From GCA-2718815 sp963578105 (GTDB lineage Bacteria > Planctomycetota > Planctomycetia > Pirellulales > Pirellulaceae), in contig CAUZBP010000006.1 of the NCBI GenBank assembly GCA_963578105.1, positions 1-64,000 on the forward strand: a stretch of 64,000 nucleotides of DNA, read 5' to 3'. Below, in pieces: positions 27,280 to 35,876 of the stretch. The notes under the pieces are model-generated. The model ran no database searches. It saw nothing but the letters and a program-made list of their open reading frames with translations, and was not told the DNA's origin. Made by a program: the position numbers and the translations under genes. The stretch's first letter is position 1, and every line of letters starts with the position of its first letter.

Positions 27280-28257
27280 ATGCAATCCCCAAGTGTGACT
27301 GCTGAATCTGCGTCATGCGATCCTGCCGCATTACTTCGTCCTCGACGCCGAATAACAGGCATGTCAGCTGTCCTGTTGCCATTCCATGCAGACCAGACGG
27401 TCGATTGGCAAGGCCTCGAACAGTTGCTGGACCGGACTTTCCAGGCCAATCTCATTCCAGCTGTCAACATGGATACCGGCTACAGCAATCTCATCGACAA
27501 CGACACTCGACGGCGCGTACTGGAATTGACACGCCAACTGGCAAATCACAAACCTTTTGTGGCGGGAGCCTTTGTCAGGGACCAGGCTGGCGACGCTTTC
27601 CGTTTGGATCGTTATCAAGAGCAGATCAAACTGATTCAGGAGTTTGGAGGAGATCCAGTCATTTTTCAGTCGTATGGATTAACCAGTCTTCCTGAACCAG
27701 AGATCATCAACGCTTACACCCAGATCGCGGCCAATTGTGAAAAATTCTATGCGTTTGAACTGGGCCAAATGTTTTTGAAGTGTGGTCGTATCTATACACT
27801 TGATACCTATCGTAGACTGTTGGAAATCCCGCAATGCGTGGGTGCAAAACACTCGTCACTGAACCGCCAACTGGAATGGCAGCGGCTGACGATTCGCGAC
27901 CAGACAAATCCTGATTTTTTGGTACTGACTGGTAACGATTTGGCTATCGATATGGTGATCTACGGCAGTGACTACCTGTTAGGTCTAAGCACCTTCGCTC
28001 CTGACCTGTTTGCCCAACGCGACCGATACTGGGAAGCCGGCGATCCCCTGTTCTATGAATTGAACGACGCCCTGCAGTATCTGGGATGCCTGACCTTTCG
28101 CGCACCGACACCGGCCTACAAACACAGTGCTGCAATGTTTTTAAAGTTACGAGGTTGGCTCAAGTGCGATGCAACTCATCCGGAAAGCCCGAACCGCCCG
28201 GCTTCGGATCGCGAAATTCTGGCCGATATTCTTGACCGCCTGCAAAAATTTATGTGA
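27280..28257 (+). CDS. Dihydrodipicolinate synthase (DapA)-family lyase/aldolase
   Basis: A 325-aa TIM barrel of the class I aldolase DapA/NAL superfamily. The Schiff-base lysine is in VGAKHSSL (K190), and the barrel begins ITGMSAVLLPFHADQTVDW. The usual TTGE-like pyruvate-carboxyl motif after strand 2 is replaced by VNMDTGYSNL, so true DapA activity (lysine and peptidoglycan precursor) is unlikely. A sugar-acid or hydroxy-keto-acid aldolase role fits better and would match the IlvD/Edd dehydratase 1.5 kb away. The substrate cannot be read from sequence. ATG start with weak AAAGAAG. Stands alone on the plus strand. Confidence 0.8.
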   Translation: MQSPSVTAESASCDPAALLRPRRRITGMSAVLLPFHADQTVDWQGLEQLLDRTFQANLIPAVNMDTGYSNLIDNDTRRRVLELTRQLANHKPFVAGAFVRDQAGDAFRLDRYQEQIKLIQEFGGDPVIFQSYGLTSLPEPEIINAYTQIAANCEKFYAFELGQMFLKCGRIYTLDTYRRLLEIPQCVGAKHSSLNRQLEWQRLTIRDQTNPDFLVLTGNDLAIDMVIYGSDYLLGLSTFAPDLFAQRDRYWEAGDPLFYELNDALQYLGCLTFRAPTPAYKHSAAMFLKLRGWLKCDATHPESPNRPASDREILADILDRLQKFM

Positions 28258-28511
28258 CCCCGCAAAACACAAATTGTAAAGGCAACGCAGAACTTTGTTC
28301 CGATACGAATAAGGCCTCGCAAATCCTATCGTCGGTTTCACACGGGCGACAATCCACTTCAGCCATGCGGACGTCTCTGCTACATTAGGAAACGGTTGGC
28401 GAGCCTGTGCTGAGTTTTCCAGTACTTGCTCGCCTGTCACGTCCTGCAGGTTCTCTATTTTCCAACTGTTTCATTGTTTGCCTTCTTCGGAGAGGCCAAT
28501 AATGAAACAGC

Positions 28512-29654
28512 ATGGCTATCAGCCAGAAAACCAATGGCATGCCCTACCCAGAATTCGACCGTTTCGCGGTCAAAATGGAATCGCTCTCGGCTCGGCAAAA
28601 CAAGCAACAGATCGAAAAAGATCATGTTTCCCCCGATACGGAACCCCCAGCCCTGTCGGAGGCAGCCAGCGAAACGGTGCAGGAATTAGTCCAGCGCGTA
28701 GTAACAGCACAGGACAACCACCGGCCCGTGATGGTGGCCTTCGGGGCACATACGATCAAAAACGGGCTGGGACCGGTCCTGTTGCGTTTGGTCGAAAGGG
28801 GCTGGGTCACTCATCTGGCTACGAATGGCGCAGGTGTGATTCATGATTGGGAGTTTGCTTATCAAGGAAAAAGCAGCGAGCATGTGGGCCCCCTGGTGGA
28901 AGCGGGCCGCTTCGGCCATTGGCAGGAAACGGGATTTTCTATCAACCTGGCCTTGAATGTAGGGGCCTTCGAAGGACTCGGATACGGTGAGTCGATCGGG
29001 GCGTTGATCGAAAACGAAGGACTGCAAATTCCTTCAGCCGAAGACTTGGAGAAAATCGCCGTCAAAGAATTAAAACACCATGCGGATCAGGCAGCAGCCG
29101 CGGCCGATCTGTTATGGGTCGTGCGCCGTTTCCAGTTGGAACCTGGCTGGATGTCGATTCCGCATCCGTGGAAAAAATACAGCGTCCAGGCGGGAGCATT
29201 CCGAAATCGAGTGCCACTGACAGGGCACCCCATGATTGGCCACGATATCATTTACAACCATCCCATGAATCGGGGTGCTTGCCTGGGGCGGGCCGCTGAA
29301 AGGGACTATTTAATTTACGCCGAAAGTGTCAGCCGGATGGAAGGCGGTGTCTACATCTCCATCGGATCGGCGGTGATGAGTCCCATGATCTTTGAAAAGT
29401 CTTTTTCAATGGCGCAGAACATCGCCATCCAACGCGGCAAACATATCGACAATCATTATATTTTCGTGAATGATCTTGCCGAGTGTTCCTGGGACTGGAG
29501 TCAGGGTGAACCTCCTGAAAACAACCCGGCCTATTATCTGCGCTACAACAAGACCTTCAGTCGCATGCAGGGAACCTTGCGGTACCTGCAAGCCGACAAC
29601 AGAGACTTTCTTCTGAACCTGGCTCACCGCTTGGAGAACCATTTCGACAAGTAA
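28512..29654 (+). CDS. Conserved protein of unknown function with Rossmann-like NGAGxIHD motif
   Basis: A 380-aa protein that matches a conserved bacterial family as I remember it, but whose activity I cannot name. Diagnostic segments are VMVAFGAHTIKNGLGPVLLR, THLATNGAGVIHDWEFAYQG (about residue 95) and YISIGSAVMSPMIFEKS. The NGAGxIHD block and the deep glycine loops recall the deoxyhypusine synthase fold, but the DHS lysine motif is not seen, so hypusine chemistry is not claimed. A Trp/Tyr-rich C-terminus (ECSWDWSQG) ends the protein. No signal peptide. The best Shine-Dalgarno site upstream points to an ATG in another frame (28502). Start chosen at ATG 28512. Confidence 0.8.
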   Translation: MAISQKTNGMPYPEFDRFAVKMESLSARQNKQQIEKDHVSPDTEPPALSEAASETVQELVQRVVTAQDNHRPVMVAFGAHTIKNGLGPVLLRLVERGWVTHLATNGAGVIHDWEFAYQGKSSEHVGPLVEAGRFGHWQETGFSINLALNVGAFEGLGYGESIGALIENEGLQIPSAEDLEKIAVKELKHHADQAAAAADLLWVVRRFQLEPGWMSIPHPWKKYSVQAGAFRNRVPLTGHPMIGHDIIYNHPMNRGACLGRAAERDYLIYAESVSRMEGGVYISIGSAVMSPMIFEKSFSMAQNIAIQRGKHIDNHYIFVNDLAECSWDWSQGEPPENNPAYYLRYNKTFSRMQGTLRYLQADNRDFLLNLAHRLENHFDK

Positions 29655-29787
29655 GGAACCCACGCATACAGGCCTGACCAACCGGCTTGATGTTGCGTAT
29701 TTCACAACACGATTCACTGGACAGTTTCCGGACCCAGGCTAGGCCAACACGCTGCCCTTTCTGTTGCTACACCTTCCGCAATCGCGA

Positions 29788-31467
29788 TCACCCCACTGCG
29801 CGACTGACACAGCCTGTATCAGCTTGAGTGACGGTGGCGGAAAAATCTGCCAGATAGATTCGGCGATGCCCCGCCTGGCGTGGCTGCCAGGCCGAACGAC
29901 GAGAATTCAACTCTTCTTCGCTCACGTGGAGATTGCATTCGCCCTGAACCAGGTCAAACGAGATTTGGTCCCCATCCTGCACCAACGCAATAGGACCACC
30001 CACGGCCGCTTCGGGCACACAGTGAACTCCAATCGCACCATGCGACACACCCGAGACCCGTGTATCAGAAATAAGAGCAACCTTGCCGTCCAGTTCCGGA
30101 ACGGCAAGCGCCGCCGAAGCAACCAAGACTTCCGGCATACCAGCAGCCACCGGCCCCAAATAACGCAACACGATAACACTTCCCGGATCAATTTTTTTAT
30201 TCTCGACAGCGCGCACAACTTCTCGGGGATCATCGAAGCAGATCGCCGCACCCCGGAATTGCGTCTCTTCCATGCTCGACACTTTGAAGACAATACCACC
30301 CGGTGCAAGATTTCCAAAACAAATTTGCATGTCGGCGTGAGATTTCAGAGGAGCGTCGAGCGGGGCGATTAAACCCTGGTCATCCGGCGGGGCTTCCACG
30401 TTTTTCAGATTCTCATCCAAAGTCTTGCCACTCACGGTCAAACAGCTGCCGTCAACAATTCCGGCCCGCAGCAAGTGTTTAAGTAAAACAGGCGTACCTC
30501 CAATGCGATGCAAATCGACCATCGTTTTGTCACCTCGCGGTGCAAAACTGCACATCACCGGCGTCGCTCGAAAGATTTCCTGAATCTGCTTCAAGGTGAA
30601 ATCGACTTTTGCCTCTCTTGCCAAGGCCAACAGATGCAAGACACCATTGGTCGAGCCGCCGATGGCCGCTATCGTAGCAGCAGCATTCTCAAACGCCCGA
30701 CGAGTTAGAATGTCGCGGGGTCGGATGTTCTGCTGCAGTAAAATTTTGACTGCCGCACCGACTTGGGAACACTCTTCCCGCTTTGCCTCTTCGATGGCAG
30801 GAATGGAACTACTTGCGGGCAACATCAGACCAATCGCCTCGAGCGCAATGCCCCAAGTGTTAAAGGAGGCAGCGATGCCACAACCCCCCGGTCCCGGACA
30901 CGCCACGCGAATGATCTCTTCCGCCTCGGACTGTTCTATGGCTCCCACCGAGGCTGCGGCCAGCGAGTCATATACATCCAGGATCGTTACATCCCGGCCC
31001 GAGTGGCAGCCAGGCATGATCGAACCACCACTGACTACCAATCCCGGATAGTTGAGGCGTGCTAATGCCATCGCGAAACCCGGTCCATTCTTATCACAGT
31101 GGTGCATCCCTATCAGTGCATCGTAAAAGTGTGCGCTCACAACACATTCGGCACCATTGGCAATCATGTTTCGAGAAGGAAGGCTGGCACTACCACCCTC
31201 ATTTCCCTGGGTCAGATTATCACTCACCGCAGGTACTCCGAACGGAAATCCGATCATTCCTGCGTCGCGGCAACCTTGTGCGATGTTTGTTGCCAATTCG
31301 TAGGCATGAACGTTGCACAGGTTTCCCTCCAGCAACGGTACACCAATGCCTATTTGCGGGCAGTCAAAATCATCTTCAGTCAGGCCCAGGCCATAGTAGA
31401 AAGCTGTGACTCCCCGTTGCCAGCCACGAGTCAGGTTTCTGCTGTTCCAGTTAAGTTTTTCATTCAT
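29788..31467 (-). CDS. IlvD/Edd-family dehydratase (dihydroxy-acid or sugar-acid dehydratase)
   Basis: A 559-aa Fe-S dehydratase of the usual IlvD length. Cluster ligands: the CN pair in EGNLCNVHAYEL, CDK in MHHCDKNGPGF, and PGPGGCGIAASFNTWG. The GGSTNGVLHLLALA and SDTRVSGVSHGAIG segments are family signatures. The start at ATG 31467 follows GGAGGAAAAATA, an almost perfect site, although the frame is open to 31623. Whether the substrate is dihydroxy-isovalerate (IlvD, branched-chain amino acids) or an aldonate is not decided by sequence. With no ilv gene here and a DapA-type aldolase nearby on the opposite strand, a sugar-acid pathway is a fair alternative. Confidence 0.9.
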   Translation of the reverse strand: MNEKLNWNSRNLTRGWQRGVTAFYYGLGLTEDDFDCPQIGIGVPLLEGNLCNVHAYELATNIAQGCRDAGMIGFPFGVPAVSDNLTQGNEGGSASLPSRNMIANGAECVVSAHFYDALIGMHHCDKNGPGFAMALARLNYPGLVVSGGSIMPGCHSGRDVTILDVYDSLAAASVGAIEQSEAEEIIRVACPGPGGCGIAASFNTWGIALEAIGLMLPASSSIPAIEEAKREECSQVGAAVKILLQQNIRPRDILTRRAFENAAATIAAIGGSTNGVLHLLALAREAKVDFTLKQIQEIFRATPVMCSFAPRGDKTMVDLHRIGGTPVLLKHLLRAGIVDGSCLTVSGKTLDENLKNVEAPPDDQGLIAPLDAPLKSHADMQICFGNLAPGGIVFKVSSMEETQFRGAAICFDDPREVVRAVENKKIDPGSVIVLRYLGPVAAGMPEVLVASAALAVPELDGKVALISDTRVSGVSHGAIGVHCVPEAAVGGPIALVQDGDQISFDLVQGECNLHVSEEELNSRRSAWQPRQAGHRRIYLADFSATVTQADTGCVSRAVG

Positions 31468-31867
31468 TATTTTTCCTCCCTGCATACGCAGCCTGGAAAG
31501 CCTTGACTGCGAAATCTTGAAAAGCACGTCATACGCTTGGGAGCGTTTTCCGAGGCATCCATCTTGCTGATCTGAAAACTCCCGCAAAGAAAACAGGTTA
31601 TTATCACCAACGGCTACCGTCAATCACTGCCACGGCCTCTCTTCGTTCTGATTCAGCCGTCTCGCCCGCTGAACGTTAACCTATCCCCACATTGGAAGCG
31701 GAGAAACGAGTTCCGGTTACCGTGGTGGGCAAGAACAAGCGGCTACACCTTACCGCCACGGCTGATCGTGTCTTTACGATGAGTCGGCGAGCAACTAGGA
31801 TCACTTACGTTGCCCTTTCGCGGTGAAACAAGTCGTCCCTAAAGTTTTCTATTGAGGTGCGGACCCT
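31468..31867. other. Divergent regulatory region with an imperfect inverted repeat
   Basis: This 400-base space separates the IlvD/Edd gene (leftward) from the aminotransferase (rightward). It contains CCGTGGTGG at 31720-31728 and CCGCCACGG at 31753-31761, a 9-bp stem with a single G-T pair and a 24-base loop. No T run follows, so an operator or leader hairpin is more likely than a terminator. No gene is supported here. Confidence 0.4.
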
Positions 31868-33130
31868 ATGCCAGTTTCTTTCAGCAATTTCTCGAATTCA
31901 GTGGAAACTGAGTCGGCATTTGACGTATTGGCAGTCGCCAAACGTCTGATTGCAGGCGGTAAGGACGTGATCGAATTGGAGATCGGAGACAGTCCGTTTC
32001 CTACTTCTCCATCGGCAGTCCAAGCAGGCATCCAGGCGATCCGCGACGATCATTGCCATTACGGTCCGTCCACGGGTCTGCCAGAATTTCGACAGGCTGC
32101 CGCGGAGTACGTCAACCGAGAGTATGGCTTGCGGGTCTCTGCAGAAAACGTCGTCGCTGGTCCCGGAGCAAAAAACTTTGAACAACTGTTTCTGGAGGCC
32201 TTCGTCAATCCAGACGACGGAGTGCTGGTTTTCAGTCCACACTTTCCCACGTATCCACCAAATATTGGTCGTCGAGGCGCTCGCATGGTGGTCTCCTCAC
32301 TCAAACAATCTCGTGACTTTCGCCCCAATTTAGACGATGTCGAGCGGTTCCTGACCGAAGACCCTTCACCCAAAGCGATCTTTCTGAACACACCCCAGAA
32401 TCCAACCGGTGGCGTGGCCACCGAAAAAGATCTCCAGGAATTGGCCGACCTGGTGCGTGGCCGTGACATCGCCGTTTTCAGCGACGAGCCTTACGATCAG
32501 ATGGTGTGGAATGGCCAGCACCACAGTCCTCTCGCCCTGCCAGGCATGCTGGATCAGTGCGTGGCTGCCTACACGTTCAGCAAATCCTTCAGCATGAGTG
32601 GCTGGCGTTTGGGATTTGCCGTCAGTAGTGCTCCCATCATCGACATGATCTCTAAACTGACCAATACCGCGCTGTCATGCATTCCTCCCTTCACACAGCT
32701 TGCAGGCATTGAGGCCATGCAGAATGACCTGGAAGAAAGAGATCGCCGCATGCAGGATTTCCATGGCAAGGTCCGGCAATTGGTTGATGACTTAAATCAA
32801 ATCAATGGAGTCAACTGCCTGATGCCAGGTGGCACCTTCTATGTGTTTCCATCCTTTGCTGAAATCTGCAATCAGCTGGGAATCTTGTCGCACGGTTTGG
32901 CAATGTTCCTGCTCGAAGCAGCAAACGACCAACAGGGAGTCGCCTGCCTGGGAGGAGAATGTTTCGGATCGGCGGGCCATGGCTTCATACGGTTGAGTGT
33001 TGCACAATCAAGCGAGCGACTTCGGGAAGCGGTGCAATTCATATCCGACTCGATTCGACAAAAGGAACGTGTGGCAGATTATATAGACCAGCATGAACAC
33101 TATCGGCAAAAAACCCCTTACGTGACATAA
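31868..33130 (+). CDS. Fold-type I aminotransferase (class I/II)
   Basis: A 420-aa PLP enzyme. The cofactor lysine is K239 in YTFSKSFSMSGWRLG. PNPTGG-type substrate binding appears as NTPQNPTGG, and SDEPYD and the GPG and YGPSTG loops match class I/II enzymes such as aspartate or alanine transaminases. ATG start with AGGTG about 7 bases upstream. The specificity is not readable. It is a different branch from the aspartate-type enzyme at 45.5-46.7 kb, with a longer C-terminus. Divergent from the dehydratase, so a shared regulatory region is possible. Confidence 0.88.
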   Translation: MPVSFSNFSNSVETESAFDVLAVAKRLIAGGKDVIELEIGDSPFPTSPSAVQAGIQAIRDDHCHYGPSTGLPEFRQAAAEYVNREYGLRVSAENVVAGPGAKNFEQLFLEAFVNPDDGVLVFSPHFPTYPPNIGRRGARMVVSSLKQSRDFRPNLDDVERFLTEDPSPKAIFLNTPQNPTGGVATEKDLQELADLVRGRDIAVFSDEPYDQMVWNGQHHSPLALPGMLDQCVAAYTFSKSFSMSGWRLGFAVSSAPIIDMISKLTNTALSCIPPFTQLAGIEAMQNDLEERDRRMQDFHGKVRQLVDDLNQINGVNCLMPGGTFYVFPSFAEICNQLGILSHGLAMFLLEAANDQQGVACLGGECFGSAGHGFIRLSVAQSSERLREAVQFISDSIRQKERVADYIDQHEHYRQKTPYVT

Positions 33131-33311
33131 CTGCTTGTCGACACGTGATCTGGTCGCATTGACACCCTTTATCCCTGAAAAGCGTGGCTGCCCGAACTTT
33201 CGTCTCCCCGCTCCCATGGCCGGGCTCTGAACGGACGACCCTGTGACAGGGCCATTGAAATTTGAAGCAGCACAACGTCGAGGTGATCGCCGACCGGACC
33301 GTTGCTACGTA

Positions 33312-34490
33312 CTAATCCACTTTCTTGGCCTTGATCTCCTTCTCAGCCACTTGGATCCACACGCTGGCAGGAGTTCCTTCATCCTCCACAGAAAACTCAA
33401 TCCGGCCCGCCGTCCAACGGAAGGAGAATTCGGTCGTGGAATGCGGCACCAGATCCAGCCAACGGTCGCCGTAGAGCGCACACTGAAGTCGATGCTCCTG
33501 AAGTACTTCTCGAATTCGAAATTGACACGCCGTTCCCTGCTCCGTTTCATAACGACCGACATACCTTGTCAACGCGACCTGTGTCAATCGAACAACCGGC
33601 TCGCTTGTCGGGACGGTCGATCCGACCTCTGCGGTTTCAGAAATTTCTCGTAACCAGATATTCCGGAACCGAACAGGGTTACCATGGTCTTGCAACGACA
33701 AAGGCAAGCGGTCGCCATGTGCCTGATACGGATCATGCTGCAACCAGCCGGTGGGTCCCCAAAGTTCTGCTGTGTCCTGAACTAGCACACCATTGTGCAG
33801 CAACGTAACCCGTGCTGGCTGCGCAAGACTGCCGTCGGGCCGAAAATGCGGCCTGCGGAAGACCAGGTCATACGACTGCCAGTGTCCCGGCGGACGGCAG
33901 GCATTGACCAGGGGAGGATGCTGCCCATAAATCGAACCGGCCTGACCATCCGGATAGGTGTCGTTTTGATAAGAGTCGAGTATTTGAATCTCGTAGAGGC
34001 CCATCAAAAACAGGCCACTATTTCCACGGCCCTGGCCTACTCCCTCAGCCGGTAGCGGAGCCGCCCATTCGATGTGCAGTTGGCAATCTCCGAATCCCAT
34101 TCGTGTGAAAACATAACCACTGCCTGGCATCGCTTCGAAAGCGCCATCCCGTACAATCCATTTCGTGGAACCACCCGCCTGGCTCTCCCAGTTCTCCAGC
34201 GACTTCTCCGTACCGTCAAACAAAACAACCGCGTCGGAAGAAGGTTCCGCGGACCACAGCTCGGCACTCGGCTCAATCACCGGCGGTCGGGGTCGGTTCA
34301 GGTCGTGGGCTTTCCAATTCATCATGGTGGTGCGGGTCACGGGTTGAGAGTTAAAGTCTAGAGTCTCCAAGTCACAAATCACGCGGCGCACAGCCCGGCT
34401 CTTCAGCGGAATCAACTGCACGGCCGCAGATATCGTCGTGACTGCTGACGCGGAAACTCGCAACAGATTGGCTGAAACCACGCATGCCAA
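33312..34490 (-). CDS. DUF1080 (LamG-like, 3-keto-disaccharide hydrolase) protein
   Basis: A 392-aa protein with the DUF1080 concanavalin-like domain at about residues 85-290: DAVVLFDGTEKSLENWES, WIVRDGAFEAMPGSGYVFTR, GNSGLFLMGLYEIQILDSY and GNPVRFRNIWLRE are hallmark segments. A second C-terminal beta domain follows (LTQVALTRYVGRYE). The family occurs in large numbers in planctomycetes and is linked to polysaccharide or 3-keto-glycoside breakdown. The frame begins at a TTG; an internal ATG at 34325 (MMNWKAHDLNRP) is close to the usual start of the family. It follows the metallophosphoesterase by 25 bases, so the pair is one operon. Confidence 0.85.
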   Translation of the reverse strand: MACVVSANLLRVSASAVTTISAAVQLIPLKSRAVRRVICDLETLDFNSQPVTRTTMMNWKAHDLNRPRPPVIEPSAELWSAEPSSDAVVLFDGTEKSLENWESQAGGSTKWIVRDGAFEAMPGSGYVFTRMGFGDCQLHIEWAAPLPAEGVGQGRGNSGLFLMGLYEIQILDSYQNDTYPDGQAGSIYGQHPPLVNACRPPGHWQSYDLVFRRPHFRPDGSLAQPARVTLLHNGVLVQDTAELWGPTGWLQHDPYQAHGDRLPLSLQDHGNPVRFRNIWLREISETAEVGSTVPTSEPVVRLTQVALTRYVGRYETEQGTACQFRIREVLQEHRLQCALYGDRWLDLVPHSTTEFSFRWTAGRIEFSVEDEGTPASVWIQVAEKEIKAKKVD

Positions 34491-34515
34491 GCATCCTGAC
34501 GTTACAGGCGGAAGG

Positions 34516-35481
34516 TCAGCCTGACTTTCGCTGAGGGGCCGTCAATTCATAATCAATCGAGAATGTTTCCTGGGGATCATTGTTGTATTTGTCCAACACG
34601 GGCGAATACGTTTCGACATTGATTTTATTCTCCCCCGGTACAAACTTCAGGGAACGCAACCACCCGTCACCTCCATTCGCCAGGCCCTGATAGTCGGTAA
34701 GCATTTCCAGAACCTTCCCACCGGCGTCGTTGGTACTGGTTTGAAGTGCCACTCCTAACACATGCCCACTGACAACAAGAAAAATATTCGGTTGTTTACG
34801 AATGAATTTCTGCCACATCTGTTCTCCGCTGTTAGCGGTATCGTATCCGGAGGCACATCCAGTGTCGCGTCCCTCGGTCCGCATGTAACAGTGCGTCGCC
34901 ACAATCACCAGATGATCGTCGTACTGTTGCGTGATGCTGGCGGCCCATTCCAACACGTCATCTGGAGGAGCAAACTCCAGATTGAGAACCATGAACTTCA
35001 TACCGCAAGCGTAAAAAAAACAGTAGTTATTGTCGTTGGATTGACCCATGTGCCCGCCGTACCACCTCTCCTCTCGGAATCGAGCGGCAGGAAAGTACTG
35101 GTTGTATAACGACGAGTCACGGGTCCTCACGTTCATGTCGTGATTACCAGGAGCCATACTGTAAGGCACGACGCCGTCAAGAATTTTCATGGCTCGATCG
35201 GCGTTTTTCCATTCCGACTCAATGGTGGGTGTTTGCACAATGTCACCCAAGTGGATCGCGAACTTGATATTGTCGGCTTTCCGGCGTTCACGAATCCATA
35301 ACGTTTGCGCAACGTAGGTATCGGGATATTTTTCAGAATAGTTTTGGGTATCCGGGAGAAGAACAACCGTAAAACTATCTTCTTGCCCTGCGGGTTCCAC
35401 TGCGAGTACCAGCCCATGAGCCGTAAAAAACAGCACGACTGCAGTACACGCCCAAATTGATCGTCGCACAAGAGTCCACAT
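34516..35481 (-). CDS. Secreted calcineurin-like metallophosphoesterase
   Basis: A 321-aa exported phosphoesterase. Signal peptide MWTLVRRSIWACTAVVLFFT ending near AVEPAGQ. Metal-binding motifs in order: LLPDTQNYS (D-x-Q), HLGDIVQTP (GD), GNHDMN (GNHD), VATHCYM (H) and VSGHVLGV (GH). AAGGAG lies about 9 bases upstream of the ATG. The protein resembles planctomycete metallophosphoesterases paired with DUF1080 proteins. It is the first gene of a two-gene unit. The substrate (phosphomonoester, nucleotide or phosphodiester) cannot be read from sequence. Confidence 0.9.
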   Translation of the reverse strand: MWTLVRRSIWACTAVVLFFTAHGLVLAVEPAGQEDSFTVVLLPDTQNYSEKYPDTYVAQTLWIRERRKADNIKFAIHLGDIVQTPTIESEWKNADRAMKILDGVVPYSMAPGNHDMNVRTRDSSLYNQYFPAARFREERWYGGHMGQSNDNNYCFFYACGMKFMVLNLEFAPPDDVLEWAASITQQYDDHLVIVATHCYMRTEGRDTGCASGYDTANSGEQMWQKFIRKQPNIFLVVSGHVLGVALQTSTNDAGGKVLEMLTDYQGLANGGDGWLRSLKFVPGENKINVETYSPVLDKYNNDPQETFSIDYELTAPQRKSG

Positions 35482-35876
35482 GGATTGTATCTCCTTCGAT
35501 TGAAAATTTGGTCACTTAGAATGTAACACCCCGGTGAGGCGTGTGTCACGAGGGTAGTCTTGTCCGCCGTCAGAAAACCACGAGAAAAGGGCCGCCGGAG
35601 CCATTTCCACTTCGCAAGCTGTCCACTGCCATGCCAGACCCCTCAGGTCCTGTGTGTCCAATGATTTAACTTCGCAGGCCAGCACTCAGATGCGTTGCAA
35701 TTTTCAACACGAAGTCGCCGCCGTGTCGGAACCTTTTTCGCTAAGGTGGTCCCCACCAATCGAAACAAGATCACCCACGGCATGGAATAACTCCCTGCCG
35801 GCACGTTTCGAAAGACAAGCAGGCTGGAAACTGTCGTGGGCGGATTTGCCGACGATGCAAAATTTTTGAAGCGTCT
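35482..35876. other. Spacer between metallophosphoesterase and class III aminotransferase
   Basis: About 395 bases with no supported gene. The part at 35482-35560 should hold the promoter of the metallophosphoesterase unit but shows no clear -10/-35 pair. No long repeat was seen. Confidence 0.45.

Noticed and set aside
28502..28846. A frame starting at ATG 28502 has the best Shine-Dalgarno site (GGAGAGG) before the conserved NGAGxIHD gene.
   Set aside because: It is out of frame with the conserved protein, and its translation has no recognisable pattern. The site may be coincidental or mark an untranslated leader.
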